Below, in pieces: positions 34,615-42,640 of a stretch of 64,000 bases of DNA (position 1 is the stretch's first letter; the number at the start of each line of letters is the position of its first letter). Source of the DNA: Planctomycetota bacterium (GTDB taxonomy: Bacteria > Planctomycetota > UBA1135 > GCA-002686595); assembly GCA_021413885.1 (NCBI GenBank), contig JAIOPM010000017.1, positions 1 through 64,000 of the forward strand, written 5' to 3'. The notes beneath the pieces are model-generated. The model saw nothing but the letters and a program-made list of their open reading frames with translations. It had not been told where the DNA came from and ran no database searches. A program made the translations under genes and the position numbers.

Positions 34615-36501
34615 ATGAAGCAACAACGCCGCGCGCCGACTCCGTCCGTTCCGTTCCTCCCTCGCACGCGCGAGGAGATGCGGGCGAGAGGTTGGGACGA
34701 GCTCGATGTCCTGCTCGTCACCGGCGACGCGTACGTCGACCATCCTTCGTTCGGCGTGCCGGCGATCGGGCGGTTGCTCGAGAAGCGCGGTTGGCGCGTC
34801 GGCATCCTCGACGTGCCCGACCTCGACGCCGACGGCTCCGGTTGGAAGCGTCTGCCCGCGCCCAAGCTGTGGGTCGGCGTCAGCGCGGGCACCATCGACT
34901 CGATGGTCACCAACTACACCGCGGCGAAGAAGCGTCGGTCGCAGGACGTCTACCGCCCGGGCGGCAAGGTCGGTCGACCGAACCGCGCGACGATCGCGTA
35001 CACCGCCGCGGCGCGCCACCACTTCCCCGGGTTGCCGGTGGTGATCGGCGGGCTCGAGGCGGGACCGCGCAGGCTCGCGTACTACGACTACTGGGAGGAC
35101 AAGATCCGGCGCTCGATCCTGGTCGACGCGAAGGCGGATCTCTTGGTGTGGGGGATGGGCGAGCGCACGGCGCTCGAGATCTGCGAGCGCCTTTCGCGCG
35201 GCGAACACCTCCACGGAATGCTCCAGACGTGTGAGTTGGTGCCCGCCGATCGCGTGCCGCCCACTGCGCGCGTCGCGCCGTCGTTCGAGGCACTCGCGGC
35301 GGACGTGCAGCTCTCGATCGAGCTCTTCAACGTCGTCCGCGAGGAGAATCGCGTCGGCGGTCGCGTCGTCGCGCAGGCGCACGGCACGCGCTTCGTCCTC
35401 CAACATCCGCCGCTCGCGCCGTCGACCGCCGACGAAGTCGACGAGTACTACGACTTGCCGTTCGCGCGCGCGTGGCATCCCGATCACGACGCGGCGGGCG
35501 GCGTTCCGGCGCTCGAGCCCGTGCGTTGGTCGATCAACACGCACCGCGGTTGTCTCGCCGACTGCACGTTCTGTTCGATCACGTTCCACCAAGGCCGCAC
35601 GATCCAATCGCGCAGCGAGGCGTCGATCCTGCGCGAGGCGGCGAAGCTCTCCGAGCACCTCGACTTCCGCGGCACGATCACCGACGTCGGCGGACCGACC
35701 GCGAACATGTGGGGCATGGGCTGCAAGCTGCTCGAGAGCGGCAAGCCGTGCTTGAACCGCGATTGCCTCTCGCCCGACGTGTGCCCGGCGCTGCGCGTCG
35801 ACTCCGCGAGCGAAGGCTATCGACGTCTGCTCGCGATGGTGAAGCAGACCAAGGGCATCAAGCACGCGTTCGTCCAGTCGGGCATTCGCTACGACATGCT
35901 CTTCAGCCAGAAGTCGGCGACCAAGGGCGAGTTGCTTCCGCTGCACCACGACCTCGTAGCGAACCACACCAGCGGTCGCATCAAGCTCGCGCCCGAACAC
36001 GCGTCGCCCGACGTCCTCGCGGCGATGAACAAGCCGGGCTTCGAGCTCTACGAGCGCTACGAAGAGGCGTACAAGGAGACGTGCCAGGACCTCGGCCGCG
36101 ATCAACACCTCGTCAACTACTTCATCGTCGGTCACCCGGGCACGACGATGCGCGACGCGGTGGTGCTGTTCGAGAAGTTGCTCGAGCGCCACTACTCGCC
36201 GGAGCAAGTGCAGGAGTTCATCCCGTTGCCGATGACGCGCGGTTGCGTGCAGTACGTCACCGGTCGCGATCCGATCTCGGGCGCGGAGCTCTACGTCCCG
36301 CGCGGCGGACGCGAGCGTCGTCTGCAGAAGGCGCTCGTGCGCTGGAAGGATCCCGAGAATCGCCTCTTGGTCGAAGAGTCGCTCGCGCTCGCCGAGCGCG
36401 AAGACTTGCTCGAGCCGTTCCGTCGCGGACTGCGTCGGGCGCTCGCGCCGCGCGGTCGCCGCGAAACCGGCATCGCGCTCGATCTCGACACCTGCGGATA
36501 G
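34615..36501 (+). CDS. YgiQ family radical SAM protein
   Basis: 628 residues from the ATG at 34615, chosen because the family begins near 'PSVPFLPRTREEMRARGWDE'; the in-frame upstream part is not conserved-looking. An N-terminal B12-binding-like fold ('DVLLVTGDAYVDHPSFG') precedes the radical SAM cluster 'NTHRGCLADCTFCSITFHQG' (CxxxCxxC). 'KLAPEHASPDVLAAMNKPG' and 'FIVGHPGTTMRDAVVLFEKL' are typical of YgiQ. The YgiQ substrate is not known. A TACACT box sits at 34561-34566. The length is in the usual 600-700 range. Confidence 0.94.
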   Translation: MKQQRRAPTPSVPFLPRTREEMRARGWDELDVLLVTGDAYVDHPSFGVPAIGRLLEKRGWRVGILDVPDLDADGSGWKRLPAPKLWVGVSAGTIDSMVTNYTAAKKRRSQDVYRPGGKVGRPNRATIAYTAAARHHFPGLPVVIGGLEAGPRRLAYYDYWEDKIRRSILVDAKADLLVWGMGERTALEICERLSRGEHLHGMLQTCELVPADRVPPTARVAPSFEALAADVQLSIELFNVVREENRVGGRVVAQAHGTRFVLQHPPLAPSTADEVDEYYDLPFARAWHPDHDAAGGVPALEPVRWSINTHRGCLADCTFCSITFHQGRTIQSRSEASILREAAKLSEHLDFRGTITDVGGPTANMWGMGCKLLESGKPCLNRDCLSPDVCPALRVDSASEGYRRLLAMVKQTKGIKHAFVQSGIRYDMLFSQKSATKGELLPLHHDLVANHTSGRIKLAPEHASPDVLAAMNKPGFELYERYEEAYKETCQDLGRDQHLVNYFIVGHPGTTMRDAVVLFEKLLERHYSPEQVQEFIPLPMTRGCVQYVTGRDPISGAELYVPRGGRERRLQKALVRWKDPENRLLVEESLALAEREDLLEPFRRGLRRALAPRGRRETGIALDLDTCG

Positions 36502-36599
36502 TCGCGCGCGCGCCGCGGGCCGCGCGGCGGCCGTGGTAGTCTTGGAGGTCGCTCGCCGAGACCCCAAGTTCGGAGCTCCCCCGCGCTCCGAGACACGCC

Positions 36600-39500
36600 A
36601 TGCATCTTTCGACGTTCTCCGTTCTGGCGCTCCTCGTCTCCGCTCAATCCCTGCCGAATCAAGCGGCCCAAGCGCCGCTCCCGGGCGATCCCGGCAACGT
36701 CGCGCGCGAGTCGCTCGCTCGCGAGTCGGAGTACGGTCGCGTGCAGCGCGAGCTCGGGCTCTACCGCGCGCGTTTCGGATCGAACTGGCAAGCGCACTTC
36801 GATCACGAGACCGGTTGGGCGCAGCTGGTGTTCGGCGGCGCGCGGTCGCTCGACCTCGTGCCCGCGAACGATCCCGAGCGCTTCGCCGCGGCGCGCGTCG
36901 CGATCGACGAGACGCGCGGGATGACCGGTATCGACTCGCGCGTGTTGGTCGACGATTCGGTCGCGTTCCTGCCGCTGTCGCTCGCGGGGTCCTGCGACAA
37001 GCTCTCCGTCCAATTCCGCCAAGAGGTCCGCGGCGTGCCGGTGGTCCACGGGTACGTCAACGTGCTGCTCGACCTGCAAGGTCGCGTGCTCGCGGTCGAC
37101 TCGACGGGCCTTCCCGAACTGGGCGAAGCCTTCGACGTCACTCCGACGATCACCGGCGGCCGAGCGGTCGACGTCGCCGCGCAGACGTTCGCCGACACCA
37201 CGCGTCTCGCGCCGCGGCGCGTCGTCGGGCCGACGCTCGTGATCGCGCAACCGAAGTCGCCGAAGCTGCGCACCGCGCGTCTCGCGTGGCAGGTCGAAGT
37301 CCATTGGGACGACGGCCAAGGCGCGGCCGAGGGCTACACGTATTGGATCGACGCGAGGACCGGCGAAAGCTTCGCGCACGAGTCCGCGGTCCACGAGGAC
37401 GTGTCGGGCACCGTCAACGCCAAGGCGACGCCGGGCTTCTTCCCGGACTCGACGACCAACGCGGAGACGGCGCAAGCGATGCCGTACCTGACGGTGACGA
37501 GCTCGCAAGGCAACGCGACGACCGCCGCGAACGGCAGCTTCACGATCGTCGGCGCGACCGCGCCGGTGTCGGCGACGTTCAAGTTCAACGGCACGTACTG
37601 CACGGTCACCAACCAAGGTGGCTCGGCGTACACGCAGACGCAGAGTCTCACCTCGGCGAGCGGCAACGCCGTGACGATGAACAACACGGTCAACGATCTC
37701 GTGACCGCGCAGGCGAACGTGTTCCAGTGGGTCGGCAAGATGCGCGATTGGACGCGCTCGGTGAACCCGACCGACGCGACCAGCGACTTCCTCGCGACCG
37801 CGAACGTCAACATCGTCGACGTCTGCAACGCGTACTACGACGGCGTGTCGGTCAACTTCTACCAGCCGGGCGGCGGCTGCGTGAACACGTCGTACTCGAC
37901 GGTCGTGCTGCACGAGATGGGGCACTGGCTCAACACGCGCTACTTCTCCGGCAACGGCGGCGACGGCTTCGGCGAAGGCAACGCGGACAACTTCACGACG
38001 TTCCACACCGACGATCCGATCGTCGGCCGCGACTTCGGCGGCGTCGGCTCGTACATCCGCGACGCGAACAACACGCGTCAGTTCTGCGGCGACAACTTCC
38101 CCGCCTGCTACGGCGAGGTGCACGCCGACGGCGAGGTCTTGATGGGCGCGTGTTGGAAGGTGCGCTCGCGCTTGAAGACGGCGTACGGCAACGCGCTCGG
38201 CATCCAGAAGTCGAACACGCTCTTCAACGCGTGGATGAACGGCTTCAACGACGGACAGATCAAGACGATCGTGCGCACGCACTGGCTCGTCCTCGACGAC
38301 GACAACGGCAACATCGACGACGGCACGCCGAACTTCGCGCACATCAACGGCGGCTTCGTCGACCAGGGCTTCCCCACCTACGTGTTCCAGGCGGTGTCGT
38401 TCTCGAACGTCACGCAGCTGCCCAACACTCAAGATCAGACCGGTCCGTACGTCGTCACGTCGAACGTCTTCGCGAACACGAACCCGCCGATCACCACCGC
38501 GTCGATCAAGTACCGCGTCAACGGCGGCGCGTTCTCGACCGCGGCGATGAGCTTCGTCTCGGGCGTCCAGTGGTCGGGCTCGATCCCGGGCATCGCCTCG
38601 CCCTCGGTGGTCGAGTACTACGTCACCGCGACCGACAACGCGGCGCACACCAACGTCTATCCGGCGAACGCGCCGACGGGCCTGCTCAAGTTCAAGATCG
38701 GCGCCGAGTCGGTCTTCTACAGCGAAGGCTTCGAGAGCGGCACCAACGGCTGGACGCACGGACAGATCGCGACGCAGGACGACTGGCAGTTGTCGTCGGT
38801 GGTCGGCGGCGTCGGCGCGGCCGGTAAGTCCGGCGATCCGACCGCGGCGTACGCCGGCCAGAACATCTGGGGCAACGACCTCGGGTTCGGCACCTTCAAC
38901 GGCGCGTACACCGACAACGTCAGCAACTGGTTGCGCTCGCCGACGATCAACTTGTCGGGCAAGACCGGCTGCACGTTGAAGCTCCAGCGCTGGCTGACCG
39001 TCGAGTCCGGTCAGTACGACCAAGCGAAGATCAAGATCAACGGCACGCAGGTGTGGGTGAACGACTTCGCGCTCGACACGCTCGACACCGCGTGGACCGA
39101 AGCCGAGGTCGACATCTCGTCGCTCGCCGACAACAACCCGTCGGTGCAGATCGAGTTCTCGCTGCAGTCGGACGGCGGTCTGACCTACGGCGGTTGGAAC
39201 ATCGACGACGTGCGCATCGTCGCGCTGACCGCGGTGTGCGGTCCGCCTTCGACGACGCAGCCCTCGAACGTGACGACGTGCCCCGGCTCGAGCGCCAACT
39301 TCGCGACCACCGCGGGCGGCGTCGGGCCGTTCACATATCAGTGGAAGAAGAACGGCTCGCCGATCGGCGGCGCGACGGCGAGCAACTACTCGATCGCCTC
39401 GGTCGCGGCGGGCGACGCGGGCAGCTACACGTGCGTGGTCACCAACGGTTGCAGCTCGAGCGAGTCGGCGGCCGGCGTGCTCGCCGTCAACACGGCGACG

Positions 39501-41366
39501 ACGGCCTCGGCGCTCTCGAACCAGACCGCGTGTCCGGGCGGCGGCGCGTCGTTCAGCACGACCGCGTCCGGCACCGGCCCGTTCACGTACCAGTGGAAGA
39601 AGAACGGCGCGACGATCGGCGGAGCGACGGCGTCGAGCTTCTCGCTCACGAACGTCCAAGCCTCCGATGCCGCGACGTACTCGGTCGTCGTCACCGGCGC
39701 GTGCAATGCCGTGACGCCGAGCGCGACGCTGACCGTCAACACCGCCACCACGGCGACGACCCCGTCGAGCCAAACGGTCTGCCCCGGCGGCGGCGCGTCC
39801 TTCGCGACCGTCGCGAGCGGCACGGGCCCGTTCACGTATCAATGGAAGAAGAACGGCTCGCCGATCGGCGGAGCGACGGCGTCGAGCCTCTCACTCACGA
39901 ACGTCCAAGCCTCCGACGCGGCGACGTATTCGGTCGCGGTGAGCGGCGCGTGCAACTCGGTCGAGCCGAGTGCGTCTCTTACCGTCAACACCGCGGTCGG
40001 TGCGACGTCGCCCTCGAACCAGACGGTTTGCGCGGGCTCCACCGCGAACTTCGCGACGACCGCGAGCGGCACCGGGCCCTTCACCTACCAATGGAAGAAG
40101 GACGGTTCTCCGATCGGCGGCGCGACGTCGTCGAGCTACTCGCTCGCGAACGCGCAAGCCGGTGACGCCGGCACGTATTCGGTGCTGGTCACCGGCGCGT
40201 GCGGCTCGACCGAGCCCGCAGCGACGTTGACGATCAACGCCGCGAGCGGCGCGACCGGCCCGAACGACCAGACCGTATGCGCAGGTTCCGGCGCGTCGTT
40301 CTCGACGACCGCGACCGGCACCGGACCGTTCACGTACCAGTGGAAGAAGAACGGCAATCCGCTCGGCGGCGAGACCGCGAGCACGTTGAACCTCGCGAGC
40401 GCGCAAGCCTCCGACGCCGGCACCTACTCGGTCGTCGTCGCGGGCGCGTGCGGCTCGGTCGAGAACTTCGCGACTCTGACGATCAACGTGGCCCCGAGCG
40501 CCACGACGCCGAACGCGCAAGTCGCGTGTCCCGGCGGCGGCGCGAGCTTCTCGACGACCGCGAGCGGCGCCGGACCGTTCACCTACCAATGGAAGAAGGA
40601 CGGCAACGCGCTCGCCGGCGCAACGGCGAGCACGCTGACGCTCGCGAACGTCCAAGCCTCCGACGCGGGCACGTACTCGGTGCTGGTCACCGGCTCGTGC
40701 GGCTCGACCGAGCCCTCCGCGACGCTATCCGTTCCGACGCCGGTCTCGGCGAGCGAGCCGTCGGACGAGATCGCGTGCGCGGGCGAGACGGTTTCGTTCT
40801 CGACGACGCCAAGCGGCGACGGTCCGTTCACGTACCAATGGAAGAAGAACGGCGTCGCGCTTCCGGGCGAGACGGCGAGCACCCTGGTGCTCGCGAGCGT
40901 CGTCGCGGCGGATTCCGGCACGTACTCGGTCGCGGTCGTCGGCGCGTGCGGCACGGCCGAGCCCGACGCGGTGCTCTCGGTCTACGGCACGACCACCAAC
41001 TACTGCACGTCGAAGCAGAACACGCTCGGCCTCTTCCCGACGATCGGTTCGACCGGCACTCCCGGCGCCACCGCGAACGACTTCGTGTTGACGCTCTCGA
41101 ACGCGCTGCCGAACAAGAACGCGCTCGCGTTCTGGGGCGTGCAGCCGCTCGGTGCGCCGTTCAACGGCGGACACCTGTGCGTCAAGGCGCCGCTGATCCG
41201 TCTGACGGTGAAGAAGGCGAACGCGAGCGGCTTCGCCTCGGTCACGGTCCCGGTCGACAACTCGATGATCGGCGCGACGCGCTACTACCAATGGTGGGCG
41301 CGCGACATCACCTCGTCGTTCGGCATCAGCCTCTCCGACGGACTCGCGGTGACGTTCTGCGACTGA
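36600..41366 (+). CDS. Large secreted M36-like metalloprotease with seven Ig-like repeats
   Basis: 1588 residues with an N-terminal signal-like segment (MHLSTFSVLALLVSAQSLPN). Residues about 100-190 resemble an FTP propeptide ('VQFRQEVRGVPVVHGYVNVL'). The zinc site is His438-Glu439-x-x-His442 ('VVLHEMGHWLNTRYF') with the third ligand probably Glu459 ('GFGEGNADNFTTF'), the HExxH...EGxxD pattern of M36 fungalysin-type gluzincins. A jelly-roll domain ('YSEGFESGTNGWTHGQI') follows at about 705-875. Seven Ig-like repeats of 83-84 residues occupy about 880-1463, each with 'GPFTYQWKK' and a Cys pair. A C-terminal domain (about 1470-1588, 'NALAFWGVQPLGAPFNGG') resembles that of the protein at 29125-31323. 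It is probably surface-attached or secreted. Confidence 0.92.
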   Translation: MHLSTFSVLALLVSAQSLPNQAAQAPLPGDPGNVARESLARESEYGRVQRELGLYRARFGSNWQAHFDHETGWAQLVFGGARSLDLVPANDPERFAAARVAIDETRGMTGIDSRVLVDDSVAFLPLSLAGSCDKLSVQFRQEVRGVPVVHGYVNVLLDLQGRVLAVDSTGLPELGEAFDVTPTITGGRAVDVAAQTFADTTRLAPRRVVGPTLVIAQPKSPKLRTARLAWQVEVHWDDGQGAAEGYTYWIDARTGESFAHESAVHEDVSGTVNAKATPGFFPDSTTNAETAQAMPYLTVTSSQGNATTAANGSFTIVGATAPVSATFKFNGTYCTVTNQGGSAYTQTQSLTSASGNAVTMNNTVNDLVTAQANVFQWVGKMRDWTRSVNPTDATSDFLATANVNIVDVCNAYYDGVSVNFYQPGGGCVNTSYSTVVLHEMGHWLNTRYFSGNGGDGFGEGNADNFTTFHTDDPIVGRDFGGVGSYIRDANNTRQFCGDNFPACYGEVHADGEVLMGACWKVRSRLKTAYGNALGIQKSNTLFNAWMNGFNDGQIKTIVRTHWLVLDDDNGNIDDGTPNFAHINGGFVDQGFPTYVFQAVSFSNVTQLPNTQDQTGPYVVTSNVFANTNPPITTASIKYRVNGGAFSTAAMSFVSGVQWSGSIPGIASPSVVEYYVTATDNAAHTNVYPANAPTGLLKFKIGAESVFYSEGFESGTNGWTHGQIATQDDWQLSSVVGGVGAAGKSGDPTAAYAGQNIWGNDLGFGTFNGAYTDNVSNWLRSPTINLSGKTGCTLKLQRWLTVESGQYDQAKIKINGTQVWVNDFALDTLDTAWTEAEVDISSLADNNPSVQIEFSLQSDGGLTYGGWNIDDVRIVALTAVCGPPSTTQPSNVTTCPGSSANFATTAGGVGPFTYQWKKNGSPIGGATASNYSIASVAAGDAGSYTCVVTNGCSSSESAAGVLAVNTATTASALSNQTACPGGGASFSTTASGTGPFTYQWKKNGATIGGATASSFSLTNVQASDAATYSVVVTGACNAVTPSATLTVNTATTATTPSSQTVCPGGGASFATVASGTGPFTYQWKKNGSPIGGATASSLSLTNVQASDAATYSVAVSGACNSVEPSASLTVNTAVGATSPSNQTVCAGSTANFATTASGTGPFTYQWKKDGSPIGGATSSSYSLANAQAGDAGTYSVLVTGACGSTEPAATLTINAASGATGPNDQTVCAGSGASFSTTATGTGPFTYQWKKNGNPLGGETASTLNLASAQASDAGTYSVVVAGACGSVENFATLTINVAPSATTPNAQVACPGGGASFSTTASGAGPFTYQWKKDGNALAGATASTLTLANVQASDAGTYSVLVTGSCGSTEPSATLSVPTPVSASEPSDEIACAGETVSFSTTPSGDGPFTYQWKKNGVALPGETASTLVLASVVAADSGTYSVAVVGACGTAEPDAVLSVYGTTTNYCTSKQNTLGLFPTIGSTGTPGATANDFVLTLSNALPNKNALAFWGVQPLGAPFNGGHLCVKAPLIRLTVKKANASGFASVTVPVDNSMIGATRYYQWWARDITSSFGISLSDGLAVTFCD
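39240..40985 (+). repeat. Seven tandem DNA repeats encoding Ig-like domains
   Basis: The TTCAC of the 'FTYQW' core starts at 39330, 39582, 39831, 40080, 40329, 40578 and 40827. The period is 252 once and then exactly 249 five times, with long identical stretches between units. Confidence 0.92.
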
Positions 41367-41387
41367 ACGCGCTCGACTGAAAAGCAG

Positions 41388-41427
41388 AGCGCCCGGGCTT
41401 CACGCGAAGCTCGGGCGCTTTCGTTTC
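41388..41427. terminator. Bidirectional terminator
   Basis: AGCGCCCGGGCTTC, loop ACGC and GAAGCTCGGGCGCT form a 14-pair stem with one G-T. T-rich sequence follows on the plus strand and AAAAG precedes it. It lies between the convergent protease and EF-P-like genes and can serve both. Confidence 0.85.
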
Positions 41428-41443
41428 GGGTCGAGGCTGCGAG

Positions 41444-41992
41444 TCAGGCGCGTTCGCGGAACTCGAGCGTCTCGGGATCCAAGCGGATCTTGTCGCCGGT
41501 CTGGCAGAGCTGGCTGACGCGGACCTTGATGCCGTTCTCGAGCATCGCGTCCTTCGTGCCGGAGCTCGAGCCCTTCATCGGCGGCGCCGTGTCCTTGATC
41601 ACCGCGGTGACCGAGATCGGCGTCGACACTTGGATCAGGTTGCCGTCGACGAGGAAGCCCTTGTAGCTCTCGCACTGCCAGAGCAACGCGCCCTTCGCCG
41701 CTTCGGCCGCGCAACGGAACTCGGCGCCGTCGGCATCGTAGAAGACCTCTTCACCGCCTTCGCTGTACGAGTGCGTGAGGTCGATGTTCTGGTATTCGAG
41801 GACGCCGTACTTCGCGTCGGTCGCTTCCTTCGGCACCTCGTAGACGCGGCCGGTGCGCACGTCCTTGAGTTGCAGTCGGACGTTCTGCCTGCGGTCGTTG
41901 CGCAGGATCGTCCAGTCGGTCACGGTGCAGATGCGTCCTTGGTACTCGACCAAGAAGCCCTTGCGCAGGTCCAGAGCACTGAGCTGTTGCAT
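41444..41992 (-). CDS. efp: Divergent elongation factor P-like protein
   Basis: 182 residues, EF-P length, with three EF-P-like parts: KOW-like 'LDLRKGFLVEYQGRICTV', a middle OB domain, and the C-terminal OB domain with 'GIKVRVSQLCQTGDKIRLDP'. EF-P relieves ribosomes stalled at polyproline. The tip loop that normally reads PGKG, with the modified Lys34, here reads N32-D-R-R-Q36, so the modified Lys position is Arg34 and the glycines are lost. Some EF-Ps carry a rhamnosylated Arg at this place, but those keep an SGRN-type loop. It may be a paralogue with a changed role. A TACACT box lies about 40 bases upstream of the ATG on the minus strand. Confidence 0.8.
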   Translation of the reverse strand: MQQLSALDLRKGFLVEYQGRICTVTDWTILRNDRRQNVRLQLKDVRTGRVYEVPKEATDAKYGVLEYQNIDLTHSYSEGGEEVFYDADGAEFRCAAEAAKGALLWQCESYKGFLVDGNLIQVSTPISVTAVIKDTAPPMKGSSSGTKDAMLENGIKVRVSQLCQTGDKIRLDPETLEFRERA

Positions 41993-42068
41993 GAATCGCG
42001 TCTCCGTCGTTTCGGAAGGCGGAAGAGTGTAGCGACGAGCTCGCGTCCGCGCTGCTCGCGAGTCGCGC

Positions 42069-42521
42069 CTACTGCAAGAACTCGATCTCGCCCTTCGGCA
42101 ACAGGTAGACGATCAACATCGTCCCGCCCGCGACCGTCGGCACGTGGGTCGACTCGCGCGGCAGCACGACCCAGCCCGGCGCCTTGCCGTCGAACGTGGG
42201 CTTGCCGTCGAGCGCGACGCAGTAGTTGACCTCGCCCTGGGGGTGGCGGTGGCGCGGCCCGGGGCCGTCCATGTGCACGACGTCGATCGAGAAGTCGAGG
42301 GTCTCGGGCCCGGCCTTCGCGACGCGGCTCCAGCGCACCGGCGGCGCGCCGCGGTTCGCGATCTTGCCTTCGGCGAGCAACACGCGCAGCGCGCCTTCGA
42401 CCTCGAACGCGGCCTGGGCGCGCGGATCGAAACGGCGCGCGAGCTCGGCCTCGGCGCTCGCCGGATCGGTCAAGTCGAGCCCTTGCGCGGCGCGCAACAA
42501 CGGTTGGAACGTCTCGAGCAT
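42069..42521 (-). CDS. 4-hydroxylaminobenzoate lyase family (DUF4863) cupin protein
   Basis: 150 residues from the ATG at 42521, with 'GGAGG' upstream. The C-terminal half is cupin-like: 'GPRHRHPQGEVNYCVAL', 'PTFDGKAPGWVVLPRESTH' and 'GTMLIVYLLPKGEIEFLQ' match the DUF4863/PnbB family as I remember it. Named members convert 4-hydroxylaminobenzoate during nitrobenzoate breakdown. No other aromatic-degradation gene is nearby, so the true substrate here may differ. The gene stands alone, 76 bases upstream of the EF-P-like gene on the same strand. Confidence 0.75.
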   Translation of the reverse strand: MLETFQPLLRAAQGLDLTDPASAEAELARRFDPRAQAAFEVEGALRVLLAEGKIANRGAPPVRWSRVAKAGPETLDFSIDVVHMDGPGPRHRHPQGEVNYCVALDGKPTFDGKAPGWVVLPRESTHVPTVAGGTMLIVYLLPKGEIEFLQ

Positions 42522-42626
42522 GCGGGGAGCCTCCGACGACCTTGTACGCGACGACGAGCGGCCGCCGCAAGCGCGCGCGCCGTGCCGTGCTCGAGAGTTC
42601 GCGAGCGTCCCGACGAGTCGGAACAC

Positions 42627-42632
42627 TAGAAT
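42627..42632 (+). promoter_or_regulatory. -10 box of the GT-C-like membrane gene
   Basis: TAGAAT, 8 bases before the ATG at 42641, without a clear -35. The spacing predicts a leaderless transcript. Confidence 0.45.
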
Positions 42633-42640
42633 CCGCGCCG

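Noticed and set aside
36291-39842. An 1183-codon open frame antisense to the metalloprotease and YgiQ genes
   Set aside because: Its content is almost only Arg, Val, Ala, Asp and Glu in irregular order. The opposite strand has convincing catalytic motifs and repeats.
39240-40985. The 249-base periodic repeats as a CRISPR or satellite
   Set aside because: They are in frame, code for Ig-like domains with conserved Cys and Trp, and vary mostly at wobble positions.
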